DNA from: Drosophila persimilis
Taxonomy: Eukaryota > Arthropoda > Insecta > Diptera > Drosophilidae
Length of the DNA stretch: 64,000 nt
Direction of reading: 5' to 3'
Assembly: GCF_003286085.1 (NCBI RefSeq)
Contig: NW_020825313.1
Coordinates: 5,022,001-5,086,000 of the forward strand
Shown here in pieces: positions 51,344-62,539 of the stretch. The translations under genes were made by a program, and so were the position numbers. Under the pieces are notes generated by a model, which worked only from the letters and a program-made list of their open reading frames with translations, had not been told where the DNA came from and did not search any database. Within the stretch, counting starts at the first letter, position 1; every line of letters begins with the position of its first letter.

Positions 51344-51893
51344 ATGGCTGCAAAATACTTATCATAAAAAAGAAAGCAAATACATACATATGTATATATG
51401 TTTACTCATTACTACCAATTTTAGGTCACTCCATTTTTTATTGTATTTGTTGCATTTTTTTCTTCTTTTTTTTAGTCTTAACGACTTAAAATTCGTATTA
51501 AGATTTGAAATATGTCAAATTTCAAATCGTATGTATGCCCTAGATATCGTTTTGCAGCTTAGGCGGCCTACCAAAGCGAACCGAAATGAAAACCTTCTAA
51601 TATCGCCCATTTATTAATTGCAACTTATGAATTATCATAATTCAGACAAAAACTTTATTGGTTTTTGTCATTAGCTTTTTTTTTAATGGATGAAAGATGA
51701 TAGATGTGTCAGTTAGAATTGCGTTTTTGCATCTGTCAAAAAATTCTACCGTTCCCCGAAGATGTGCTATGTCGGAAAAGGCTATTCAAAAATTTTTATA
51801 ACCATCTATAATTCGATGGTATTCTACACTGCAACCTATTATTCGCAGATCGATTTTCGCAGAATCAGGTTTTTTCGATCTTCCATAAACAAA
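51344..51893. other. Unassigned AT-rich sequence
   Basis: About 550 bp with short frames only, and a TACATATGTATATATG run near 51385. I see no gene or element signature. It may be the outer part of the BEL flank or an old insertion target. Confidence 0.4.
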
Positions 51894-52976
51894 AACGAGG
51901 GGGAACGTTGTGAGTTGCTGCGGACACCGCAACTCTACAGTTATACCCGATACTAAGTCAGTATGGCTCTCCTCCGGCAGACGCCGCTAATATTAAACGA
52001 CACGACAAAGAGTGCGTGCGAGAGAGACAGAAAATCAGTCTGAGCGTGACGTCACGCGCTGCGTAGCCACTGCAAATTGATTTGTTTCCTTTGGCTATAA
52101 AAATGATCTGATCTGATTCAGATTCAGCAATCTGATAGATATGGTCGTTATCTATGATTCTGCGTTTTTAGTTTTCTCAAATCTGGAATATTGTGGATGC
52201 AACGGATTTTCGTCCTTTGTGTGGGCGGAAGGGGGTGGGCCGAAATTTTGAGATAAAGGTTTTATAGTGAGATCTAACAGAAGTGCGGATACCAAATTTG
52301 GTTACTCTAGCTTTAATAGTCTCTGAGATTTGTGAATATCCCCAGATTTGCATCCTTTGCGGGGGCGGAAGGGGGTGTGGCGAAATTTTGAAACAAACTC
52401 GTCTCGGTCCGATATATTAGGAGTGTGGATACCAAATTTGGTTGCTCTAGCTTTTATAGTCTCTGAGATCTAGGCGCTAATGTTTTACTCTAAGCAAAGC
52501 CGCCTATGCTACCTGTGTGTTAGAGAGAGACAGGGCGAGAAAAAATGAAATTGTTTTCTTGATGCTGGCTATAATAGTAATACGATCCAATTCAGATTCT
52601 GCAGTCTAAAAGATATGGTCATTCTCTACGATTCTGCGTTTTTTGTTTTCTCGTATCTTTAAAATTGTGGATGCCACAGATTTTCGCCCTTTGTGGGGGC
52701 GGAAGTGGGCGGGGCAAAGTTTTGAAATATTTTTGTAGCAGTGACATATCACAGAAATCTGGATCCAAAACATCGTTGCTCTAGCTTTTATAGTCTTTGA
52801 GCATTAGGCGCTGAAGGGGACGGACAGACAGACATGGCTCAATCGACTCGGCTATTGATGCTGATCAAGAATATATATACTTTATGGGGTCGGAAACGAT
52901 TCCTTCTGGACGTTACACACATCCACTTTTACCACAAATCTAATATACCCCAATACTCATTTTGAGTATCGGGTAT
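51894..52976 (+). mobile_element. DINE-1/ISY-type Helitron, first of a head-to-tail pair
   Basis: It starts AACGAGGGGGAACG, followed by a hairpin of GAGTTGC and GCAACTC. It ends with the hairpin ATACTCA/TGAGTAT and CGGGTATAA. The interior has three related blocks with ...CAAATTTGGTTACTCTAGC and GGGGGCGGAAG words, then the TATATATACTTTATGGGG segment. No coding capacity. The resemblance to DINE-1/ISY/SGM repeats is from recall. Confidence 0.87.
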
Positions 52977-54112
52977 AACGAGGGGGAACGCTGTGAGTTG
53001 CTGCGGACACCGCAACTCTACAGTTATACCCGATACTTAGTCAGTATGGCTCTCCTCCGGCAGACGCCGCTAATATTAAACGACACGACAAAGAGTGCGT
53101 GCGAGAGAGACAGAAAATCAGTCTGAGCGTGACGGCGGGCGCTGCGTAGCCACTGCAAATTGATTTGTTTCTTTTGTCTATAAAAATGATCCGATCTGAA
53201 CCAAATTCAGCAAACGGATTGATATGGTCATTCTCTATGATTCTGCGTTTTTAGTTTTCTCGAATCTGCAATATTGTGGATGCAACAGATTTTCGTCCTT
53301 TATGGGGGCGGATGGGGGTGTGGCGAAATTCTGAGATATACATTTTATAGTGAGATCTAACAGGAGTGCGGATACCAAATTTGGTTACTCTAGCCTTAAT
53401 AGTCTCTGAGATTTGTGGTTGCCCCAGATTTTCGTCCTTTGCGGGGGCGGAAGCGGGTGCGGCGAAATTTTGACACGAATCGGTCAAGGTCCGATATCAC
53501 AGGAGTGTGGATACCAAATTTGGTTGCTCTAGCTCTTATGGGTTCTGAGATCCTTGAACTCATATTTTGCAATTGGAAAAACCGACTATGAAACCTGTGT
53601 GTTAGAGTGAGACAGAGCGAGATAGAGAAAGAGAAATTGTTTTCGTGATTCTGGCTGTAATAATTATACGATCTGGTTCAGATTTTGCACTCTAGAAGAT
53701 ATAGTCATCTTCTACGATTCTGCGTTTTTAGTTTTCTCGTATCGTCGAAATTGTGGATGCCACAGATTTTCGCCCTTTGTGGGGGCGGATGTGGGCGGGG
53801 CACAGTTTTGAAATATTTTTGTAGCAGTGACATATCACAGAAGTCTGGATCCAAAACATCGTTCTTCTAGCTCTTATAGTCTTTCAGCACTAGGCGCTGA
53901 AGGGGACGGACAGACGGACAGACGGACGGACGGACAGACGGACAGACGGACGGACGGACTGACAGACATGGCTCAATCGACTCGGCTATTGATGCTGATC
54001 TAGAATATATATACTTTATGGGGTCGGAAACGATTCCTTCTGGACGTTACACACATCCACTTTTACCACAAATCTAATATACCCCAATACTCATTTTGAG
54101 TATCGGGTATAA
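52977..54112 (+). mobile_element. DINE-1/ISY-type Helitron, second of a head-to-tail pair
   Basis: It begins directly at the end of the first copy (GGGTATAACGAGGGGG) and ends at 54112. It is more diverged in the interior than the first copy is from the 42338-43431 copy, so the pair is not a simple recent tandem duplication. A longer GACGGACA microsatellite lies at 53905-53970. Confidence 0.87.
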
Positions 54113-54980
54113 AAAGATTAAATCGGAAAACAAGCAGGTCATATATGGTTTTTGAGATCCTTGGCTTTATTGCTGAAGAACCAACTGGTTCCTGCTATAA
54201 AAACCTCTCATCTCTGTCTGAGATGAGTCTTCCAGATCGGCATAAACTGCCCTCCGACATCGTTGAGCATGCGGAAACGCGAAAACAAACTCTTAACCTT
54301 ATTTTTTTGATTCGTGGAAACTATATTGTAGCAATTTTGAAAATAGTTCTGGTTTCGTAGATAAACAGCCGGCGGCTAATCCCATCCAGCAAGTTGCAAC
54401 AACTTCCGAAGTTTTCATCAAACGGTCCATGACACTTATACGATGATGAAGATTGGCATATATTGGAATGTTGAGACATATTTTTCTATTGATTGCTGAA
54501 ATCCGATTGGTAGCAGAATGAAACGGCTCAAAAAATAATCTTTTAATAAATTCAATAAATCTTTTATCGCTGCAATCTTATCCGCTGTCGAGAATGGTGT
54601 TGCGTTTTTTTGCGCCAAGAAAAACCTGAGCCATGTTTTTGTTTACACACATTTTCACGTTCACAAAAGTTTTTCAATTTACGTTTGAAATGATAAGTGA
54701 TTAGTGAATCAGTGGATTAGTTAGCTCTATGATGCTGTCCGCTTTTCTTCTTGGTGCCGCTGAGCGTTTCATCTGACGTGCATCGATTTGCATGCAGATT
54801 CAGTTAAACTTTTAACAACCCTGCCAAATTTTTTTAGGGCAGCCTAACCATTTATCTCGTGGATGGCGACTCCATTCCGGATTAGATTAGTGTGGCGGTG
54901 GCTAGCCAGTCTGAACCGCTATTTAAATGCTATTTATGCTATTGTACATTCTACCGAATAGCTGCTATGAAATCTGCAAG
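54113..54980. other. Unassigned sequence, possibly old host or element DNA
   Basis: It appears only once in the window. Two short frames (54145-54360 plus; 54436-54618 minus) have an ordinary amino-acid mix, but I recognise no family. Nothing else is visible. Confidence 0.35.
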
Positions 54981-54983
54981 GCG

Positions 54984-55168
54984 CACACTCAAAAAATTGT
55001 TAAAATATATGGTAGCCTGCGAGACCGTCAGCACCTATGCGTTTTTGGCGACTTCAATTTGGGTTCATTGGTATGGACCGGCGTTCCGCAGTCGTCGGCT
55101 AGGATACCAAGTAGTCTGAATTTGCCGCACGAGATTCTTTTGCTAGATGATTGTTTTATTATGGGGTG
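54984..55168 (+). pseudogene. LINE endonuclease fragment (unit 1)
   Basis: In one phase the sequence encodes CVFGDFNLGSLVW, the GDFN endonuclease motif of jockey/R1-type LINEs, and about 30 further residues to a TGA near 55168. It is immediately followed by an RT fragment on the other strand. Confidence 0.65.
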
Positions 55169-55790
55169 AACCCAAGTAAATATTATTTTTAATAGGCTGA
55201 ATGGGTTAGTGATGCACCTGTTGGAGAAGATTCCCTCGTAAATTATTTTGTCTTTATGTCCCGCGTGAATCAGTTGGGCAGGGATAATGTAATCTGGCCC
55301 CGCGGACTTGTATGGTTTAACATTTTTGAACTCCCAGGAAATATTCTCCTGTCTTCGCAGGTTCAGGATGGCATTTGAGACGACAGATGGAGGCGTGAAG
55401 TTGTTGGGTCTGTTTTCATCGCAGCCGGGGAAGTGGGTGTTAAGGAGAAGATGAAGCGACTCATTGCTGGACGTTGTTCAAGACTGGTCGACATTATTCA
55501 GGTAGCCCAGAGTGGGTGTTGTCTTTGAGAGAACTCTGCGCAAGCGCGAGGCTTCTGAGTTATTTTCGATTTCTCTACAGAACTTACCCTATGAGGCGCG
55601 TTTGGCTTTCCTAAGTTATTTATTATAAGTTGGCAGACTGACCATGTATTCGGCCCAGTTCCGCTCAACGTTCTCAGCCTTAGCTTTGGTAAAGAGTCTC
55701 CGGGAGGCTCTCCTCGCAGCGCTTGCTGCGACTTAGTCTCCGCCCGACCACAATTAGCCAGCATTCTGGCAGACACATGACCGTACCAGG
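55169..55790 (-). pseudogene. LINE RT N-terminal fragment (unit 1)
   Basis: Minus-strand pieces in shifting phases include EIENNSEASRLR, LLLNTHFPGCDEN and PYKSAGPD, the pre-RT and first RT blocks of LOA/R1-type LINEs. The Asp-bearing catalytic boxes are absent. It is oriented head to head with the endonuclease fragment. Confidence 0.65.
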
Positions 55791-56212
55791 GGCGTATAGT
55801 CGCATTTCCACCGGTGTGTACAGTTACGGCAGGTGCCGATTCGTTCGTGACCCCCTGTATCCTGGGAGGTGAAGCACAGTCGCCTCTGATTCAGGGCAAG
55901 CCATGAGCCCGAGACGCCTGTGTCCCGTCCCGTTCTCGTGACCGGCTGCACATATCTCTCTCTCGAATTCGAACTCGAAACAGTGCAAAACATCTCGGTA
56001 ATTCGTTTGTGCATAGCTGTTGGTTCTTTTTCGGTCGTCGCTTCGTTGCTTTGCCGGCGCATACATTTTGGACACACACAAAAAATAAATGCCACAAAAT
56101 TGAACTCAAAAACGTTTGTAAGCTCGTCTGAACTCTCGCGTTGCATCGTTTTTATTTAACTGTGATCGACTCACACACTCCGCGTCAACATTTTAAAACC
56201 AAAACAATGGGA
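55791..56212. other. Unassigned linker, possible leader of the third BEL element
   Basis: Contains TCTCTCGAATTCGAACTCGA and a GTCGTCGCTT stretch. In unit 2 the equivalent second half (61829-62085) is separated from the LINE part by 1.2 kb. No terminus could be fixed. Confidence 0.4.
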
Positions 56213-56652
56213 AACGAGGTGGAACGTTGTGAGTTGGGGCGGAAGGGGTTGGGGCGAAGTTTTGAAATATACGTTTTATATTGAGATCTAACAGGAGTGT
56301 GGATACCAAATTTGGTTACTCTAGCCTTAAAAGTCTCTGAGATTTGTGGATACCCCAGATTTCCTTCCTTTGTGGAGGCGGAAGGGGGTGTGGCGAAGTT
56401 AAAAAAAAAGCTTCTAACAGTGACATATCACAGAATTCCGGATATAAAATGTCGTTGCTCTAGCATAGTCTTTATAGCCTTTGAACACTAGGCGCTCATA
56501 ATGACGGACAGATTCGACTCGGCTATTGATGCTGATCAAGAGTATATATTCCTTGTGGGGTCGGAAACTATTCCTTCTGGACGTAACACACATCCATTTT
56601 CACCAATCACCAAATCGAATATACCCCTATACTCACTTGGAGTATCGGGTAA
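56213..56652 (+). mobile_element. DINE-1 remnant, about 440 bp (unit 1)
   Basis: It keeps the start (AACGAGGTGGAACG), one CAAATTTGGTTACTCTAGC block, the GTATATATTCCTTGTGGGG segment and the end GGAGTATCGGGTAA. The middle is deleted. It lies just upstream of the BEL gag start. Confidence 0.8.
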
Positions 56653-56688
56653 AAAAGGAAAATTAATAGAAGGAGTGGATCGTTGGCT

Positions 56689-57511
56689 ATGGGAAATAAT
56701 AGTGATACTTTGATAGTTGGGGATGCTCAATCTAGTGATAGGGTTAGTGCGAACGCAGCCAACACCCAATTCCCTGCATCGCGGATTTCCTTCATGATGC
56801 TGAAGGCTAAAGCCATTTTCGATAGGCTAGAGTCCATACGCACAGAGATGGATCGCGAAAAGCTGCGCCAAATGGATGAATACGATTTGCGAGGATTGCT
56901 GGAATCATTGACGGTGCTGGAATCATTGACGGTGCTGAAATCTAATTTTATTGTGGCGCACACCAGTTTGGAGGAAGTGGATTTTGAGTCTATGTCCAGT
57001 GAACTACCAGGAAAATTTGACTCGTCTATCCTATCATTGAGGACCATACAGCGTGAGTTGGGCAATCGGTTGAAGCCCACGCGTTGTTCCACGTTTCAAA
57101 TGAACCCAAGTGAATCCAACCCAATGATTATGTACATGGTCAATCGATCGCGATAGCCAAAGCTGCAGCTGCCCAAGTTCAGCGGACAGAGTGGACAAGC
57201 TTCTATTCCATGTTCACATCTGTTATTGATAGTGAAGCTGAGCTGACTTCTATTGAGAAGTCCTGCGGTCTGTTAAAGCGGTCCTGTTTGAGCGGAGCGG
57301 CGTTGGACACCATTAGTTCGTTGGAGATGAACGAAGCTAAGTACAATACCGCATTAGATATTCTCAAAAAACGATTTGCTAAAAAACATTTCATTCTACA
57401 GGCACACACTAGAGAAATATTTGGGCTGGCGCGTGGGGACTCATCTGTTGTTCAGCAGCGGACGTTTACGGACGCCGCCACCCCACCTCAGATTGAAAGC
57501 GCTGGCAACTA
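56689..57511 (+). pseudogene. Third BEL/Pao gag (DUF1759-like), frameshifted (unit 1)
   Basis: First frame from the ATG at 56689 to 57156, charged and coiled-coil-like, with a repeated ESLTVL block. It shifts into 57210-57512, which has the DUF1759-like core (FTSVIDSEAELTSIEK, then ALDILKKRFAKKHF). A short deletion before 57210 removes the start of the core relative to unit 2. Confidence 0.75.
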
Positions 57512-58200
57512 AGGAGGAAATAGCTGATTGCATTTGAATATGGACAGGCAGACTTAAGTTAAATGGGAAGCAGCTTCGTCGAATCACGATCTTCCATCCT
57601 GGGACAAAGATCGTCGTACCCTTGAAGGCATTCATAGCTCCATGCAAAAGCAAGATGGTCAGGTTGGCAAGTCGGGGAAAAACGTGAGTACGCATCACCG
57701 AAAATCGATTGTAGCATCGTACGCTCCTGTTTCCTGTGTTGTGTGAGGGCACGAACCTTATGATTGCCAATTGTCAACGGTTCAAAGCTCTATCGCCGAA
57801 CGATCGACACAAGGAAGCAAGAAGGCTCTTGTTATGCGTCATTTGCCTACGAAAGGTCATCACGTGAAAGATTGTAAATCGGGTCCCTACCGTACTTGCC
57901 AATCGAAGCACCGCACTGTTCTGCATTTTCTTCGCCTAACACAGACATTACATACTGTGTCTTCTATTGAGCCGCAGCCAAATCATACCGGCATTGTTGC
58001 ATTGCCGCCCTCCTTGCCGCAAGCGCATATATATCCCAGCGTCCGTCTGAGCCTGTTCAATTAGCCACCGTCGCCGTCGCTAAACAGCTTCGACTGCGAA
58101 AAACTAAGTCACTTACATCAGTCTATGGCATAGGAGTTGCTAGATTCTGAACTGAAGGCATCTCAGTGGATCCCTTAATTTCTAATAGAGGTCCCTGTGA
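57512..58200 (+). pseudogene. Third BEL/Pao gag zinc knuckle and protease start (unit 1)
   Basis: A degenerate stretch with the knuckle GHHVKDC...C..CQSKHRTVLH in 57771-58064. The first two cysteines of the array are not in frame. A short protease-like piece near 58080-58140 ends where the gypsy-type fragment begins. Confidence 0.65.
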
Positions 58201-58201
58201 C

Positions 58202-58860
58202 TTAATCAGTGAGAATTGATTTGATATCTATGTGGTCTATTATTTCTGTATTAATTACGTTAACTTTTTCAAGAGTCCAGGTGAGCATGACAGCTCCCAA
58301 TTCGGTTATTAGCATTCTATGGCGTGTAGTGAGGGCCTCGAACAGGTGTCCCGTGTCCACCCGTTGGTCCTTTGCGGTCTTCAGAATTTTATTGACTGTG
58401 TCCGTGAGTTGATTAATCTTTTCTTGCGTTCTGGTGTTAATGTCGATTTGTCTATTATTTGCAGTGACTAGCTGCGTATTCTTAAGGTCGTTTGAGTCTG
58501 GCATACCCGCTAAAGCCTTAAGAGCTGTCCCCAGGCAGTCAAGGCTTCTTACCCTTCTGTGGTGAACGTCGAGGGCAGTTAGCATGTCTTGTACGTGTCC
58601 TGTGTCTATCTCCAACAACTTCCTCATTTGGGATTGTGGAAACAAGTCTGTCAACTTCATTGTCTCGTCGGTCATGGATCTGTAGTCGGTGAATTTAGTC
58701 GAGTGTCGTATCCGTACTGGTCCCAAAGCAGTATTTCGGAGTCCATGATGGAAATATAGTTCGCGGGCGTGTAGTCCGTTACCCGTGCAGTCGTAGTCAA
58801 GAGTGAAAGTGTCAAAATTATAAGCCGAAATGCTATAAGGAAAAAGGGATTAAAATTACA
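58202..58860 (-). pseudogene. Gypsy-type errantivirus env fragment
   Basis: On the minus strand a hydrophobic signal-peptide-like segment (about 58855-58790) follows a pyrimidine-rich TTCCTTATAG, a plausible splice acceptor for the env mRNA. A frameshift near 58727 leads to a 174-codon frame (58202-58726). It has a short basic cluster near residue 57, the expected subunit-cleavage region, then a Gly/Ala-rich fusion-peptide-like segment and a heptad-like helix. This is the layout of F-like envelope proteins of insect errantiviruses. The C-terminal anchor is missing, cut at 58202, so it is a broken fragment. Confidence 0.8.
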
Positions 58861-58862
58861 AA

Positions 58863-59770
58863 TTATCGACGGAGGTTGCCCTTGTTGACCACCCTCCCCT
58901 TGATGAGGACCGTAGTCCGTCGCAGAGGGGCGAAAGTATGTTCTCTAACCTGCAGGTGGTTTTTATTAGGACTCCTTCGCCTACTTCGAAGACCCTGTTC
59001 TGTCGGTTTTTGTTTAGTCTGGTATTTTGCTCGATCGGAGATTCCTCTATCTTTTTTATAATGCCCTGGATGCATTCCGGCGAAACGGTGGTTAAGACTT
59101 CCTTGGGCCTTTGCTTGGTTACCGAATGAATTTAGCTGTTATATTGGACGGTAGCTTGCAAGATAAGGTCACTGTGTCTACGATTCCTCCCTGAACTTTC
59201 AGGCACCTGGTTATTTCTAACAGGGTGCTGTGGAAACGTTCCACCTGGCCGTTCGATAAGCTGTGGAGTAGTGGTGCCTTTACGATGCTTACATCATTAT
59301 TCTTCAAAAGAAGAGACCTTATTGTCTCGGACTTAAGAGCAGGCTCATTATCGCAATAGACTTGCTTTGCCCTGGGAAAGATGTTCATTAGTATCAGTAG
59401 AGGGGTCGTAGGTCCTCTATTGCCCTGGATGCAATGGGTTGCACCAACGCGAACTTGGATAGTTTGTCTACGCAGGTGAGGAAGAATTTTTTGTCTGTGG
59501 AGAAGATGTCAACGTGTAACATCTCTCAAGCTTGTGAGGGAATCGGCGCTTGGCCGAGTTCTTGGTTTTTTGGGTGCCTATCGTACTTTGCCCTTGCGCA
59601 AACTTTACAATTTAGGACCACCTCGTTGGCTAATTTAGACATTTTTGGGAAATAATAAGATCGTGGCCGCATCGGACTCCGGGTCTTAGTGGTTGTTTTG
59701 CAGGGCGTTAACGTTTTGGTGCGATAGAGCATCGGCCACGTGGGTTTCTTTGCCTAGTTTGGCCCCTGTT
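58863..59770 (-). pseudogene. Gypsy-type errantivirus integrase fragment
   Basis: Minus order: zinc-finger end (NCKVCARAKYDRHP), first catalytic Asp (LHVDIF, preceded by a stop), second Asp (CDNEP), Glu (NGQVERFHSTL), and the C-terminal part with TTVLIKGRV in 58863-59075. At least one stop and two frameshifts occur. It adjoins the env fragment and is a different lineage from the errantivirus at 1-10745. It ends at the duplication border 59772. Confidence 0.8.
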
Positions 59771-59775
59771 TCGCG

Positions 59776-59953
59776 CACACTCAAAAAATTGTTAAAATGT
59801 ATGGTAGACCGTCAGCACCTCTGCGTTTTTGGCGACTTCAATTTGTGTTCATTGGTATGGACCGGCGATCCGCAGTCGTCGGCTAGGATACCAAGTAGTC
59901 TGCATTTGCCGCACGAGATTCTTTTGCTAGATGATTGTTTTATTATGGGGTGA
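59776..59953 (+). pseudogene. LINE endonuclease fragment (unit 2)
   Basis: Encodes CVFGDFNLCSLVW in phase, with Cys where unit 1 has Gly, and ends at a TGA near 59953. A 12-bp loss relative to unit 1 lies just upstream. Confidence 0.65.
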
Positions 59954-60530
59954 ACCCAAGAAAATATTATTTTTAATAAGCTAAATAGGTTAGTGATTCC
60001 CTCGTAAATTATTTTGTCTTTATATCCCGCGTGAATCAGTTGGGCAGGGATAATGCCATCTGGCCCCGCGGACTTGTATGGTTTAAAATCCCAGGAAATA
60101 TTCTCCTGTCTTCGCAGGTTCAGGATGGCATTTGAGACGACAGATGGAGGCGCGAAGTAGTTGGGTCTGTTTTCATCGCAGCCGGGGAAGTGGGTGTTAA
60201 GGAGAAGATGTAGCGACTCATTGCTGGACGTCGTTCAAGACTGGTCGACATTATTCAGGTAGCCCAGAGTGGCTGTTGTCTTTGAGAGAACTATGCGCAA
60301 GCGCGAGGCTTCTGAGTTATTTTCGATTTCTCTACAGAACTTTAGCTTTCCTAAGTTATTTATTATAAGTTGGCAGACTGACCATGTATTCGGCCCAGTT
60401 CCGCTCAACGTTCTCAGCCTTAGCTTTGGTAAAGAGTCTCCGGGAGGCTTAGTCTCCGCCCCGACCACAATTAGCCAGCATTCTGGCAGACACATGACCG
60501 TACCAGGGGCGTATAGTCGCATTTCCACCG
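59954..60530 (-). pseudogene. LINE RT N-terminal fragment (unit 2)
   Basis: The same head-to-head arrangement as unit 1, with several short deletions (for example near 59995, 60090, 60340 and 60450). The blocks NTHFPGCDEN and PYKSAGPD remain. Confidence 0.65.
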
Positions 60531-60645
60531 GTGTGTACAGTTACGGCAGGTGCCGAATCGTTCGTGACCCCCTGTATCCTGGGAGGTGAAGCACAGTCGC
60601 CTCTGATTCAGGGCAAGCCATGAGCCCGAGACGCCTGTGTCCCGT

Positions 60646-61822
60646 TCCGAGTTTACAGTTGTGAAAGCTGACTCGTCATCCGTTTGTCCCCCTGTAGAAC
60701 CCTATGGCTGAAGGCCAATAGGCTAAATTAGATTCTAGACATAATTTTTGTTAGTTCGGATATAGAGTGCCATGTTACATGTTGCGAACAGCCTATCGCA
60801 GACTGTCACATGCATCATATGCCGTTAGGATTCTTAGCTTATTTCCTTTCTTATTCGCCCTGGGCGCAACCATATTATGAATACTTCTTTTCTACTGTCA
60901 GCTTGAATGCTATTCGGGATAGTATGTTAAACGTCAATCGGGCTTCTGTTCTCTCGCATCCTAGTGCTAACTCTTCCGTTCGAACGTATTATTGGAAACA
61001 ATGCTTCCAGAAGGGTGCAAGGCTCATATAGGCTACTTATAGGGTCTTGTGAAATTTAAGAATCTTCGTAACAAGTACTTCAAACGATTTGGTAGGACCC
61101 GGACCCTGTGGACTGGGCGAGGTATGTGAAACATAAGAGGGAGTTTGCTTTTTTAAGCAAATTTTTGTATAACCAAAGTTCGGAGCAGCAGCTTTTAAGT
61201 AACGTCAAGAACCTATCTATTAAGCTTTCTATTATCGAGCTCATCCCATGTACGCTCTCAGTGCATATTGCACACACAAATGTAACGTTCTTGCTTCTTA
61301 TAATCCACTAATCGACCCTTCGCTCAGTCACTCGGTCAGTTCACTTCGTCGAAGGCATATAACAAGCGAAGGCATATAAGAAGCGCGTCGACGAGCGTCG
61401 AAGCGCCTTCCTCTTCATCGTCCAAGCGCCTAACACCTAAACCAAAGTTCACGGCCTCTAACAAAAACACACAAACAATATCGAACAATAAACGCCAAAT
61501 TGTAACTTTAACAACGGAGCAATTTTTCATTTGTAAATGAGCAGGAGCCGAAAAAGTTCGGCAGCTTCCAAGATATTGGTGATCCCGACATGATAGCCGT
61601 GGACTTGTCGTGTGTTAATGGTATTTCATACAGTTCGTTAAATCAAATTCGAGGGTTTAACGTTACATTTGTCGAAAAGAAGCGAACCAAAAATCGTTGT
61701 AGCCGACCGTGGCAGTTCTAGCGACCCGCTATTCGTTTTCTTTCCTCTTTCGCAGTCTGCTCCAGTCTGCGCAGTGCACTGGCCCATTAGTTTTCTTCGC
61801 CTTCTCTTTCGTCGCTTGCTTC
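60646..61822 (+). other. Sequence present only in unit 2, with a LINE ORF2 scrap
   Basis: Plus-strand pieces near 61045-61185 encode NLRNKYFKRFG and, after a frameshift, DWARYVKHKREFAFLSKFLYN. This resembles the endonuclease-RT linker of a jockey-like LINE. A 73-codon frame at 60810-61031 is unrecognised. 61330-61540 has LTR-like features (AACAATAAACGCC). Confidence 0.45.
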
Positions 61823-61828
61823 AGCCAG

Positions 61829-62085
61829 CTCTCGTGACCGGCTGCACATATCTCTCTCTCGAATTCGAACTCGAAACAGTGCAAAACATCTCGGTAATTC
61901 GTTTGTGCATAGCTGTTGGTTCTTTTTCGGTCGTCGCATTTTGGACACACACAAATAAAAAATTCCACAAAATGGAACTCAAAAACGTTTGTAAGCTCGT
62001 CTGAACTCTCGCGTTGCATCGTTTTTATTTAACTGTGATCGGCTCACACACTCCGCGTCAACATTTTAGAACCAAAACAATGGGA
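61829..62085. other. Unassigned linker (unit 2)
   Basis: A duplicate of about 55935-56212, with a 22-bp loss near 61940. It leads into the DINE-1 remnant. Confidence 0.45.
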
Positions 62086-62503
62086 AACGAGGTGGAACGT
62101 TGTGAGTTGTGAGTGGCGGCGGAAGGGGTTGGGGCGAAGTTTTGAAATATACGTTTTATATTGAGATCTAACAGGAGTGTGGATACCAAATTTCGTTACT
62201 CTAGCCTTAAAAGTTTCTGAGATTTGTGGATACCCCAGATTTTCTTCCTTTGCGGTGGCGGCTTCTAACAGTGACATATCACAGAATTCCAGATATAAAA
62301 TGTCGTTGCTCTAGCATAGTCTTTATAGTCTTTGAACACTAGGCGCTCATAATGACGGACAGATTCGACTCGGCTATTGATGCTGATCAAGAATATATAT
62401 TCCTTGTGGGGTCGGAAACTATTCCTTCTGGACGTAACACACATCCATTTTCACCAATCACCAAATCGAATATACCCCTATACTCACTTGGAGTATCGGG
62501 TAA
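62086..62503 (+). mobile_element. DINE-1 remnant (unit 2)
   Basis: The same shortened copy as 56213-56652, with an added small deletion near 62260. It ends in GGAGTATCGGGTAA. Confidence 0.8.
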
Positions 62504-62539
62504 AAAAGGAAAATGAATAGAAGGAGTTGATCGTTGGCT

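Larger units (their letters stand above)
54981..59772. repeat. Patchwork tandem duplication, unit 1 (4792 bp)
   Basis: Starts at GCGCACACTCAAAAAATTG and recurs from 59773. It contains LINE fragments, a DINE-1 remnant, a BEL gag and a gypsy-type fragment. Relative to unit 2 it lacks about 1.2 kb (the equivalent of 60646-61822). Confidence 0.85.
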
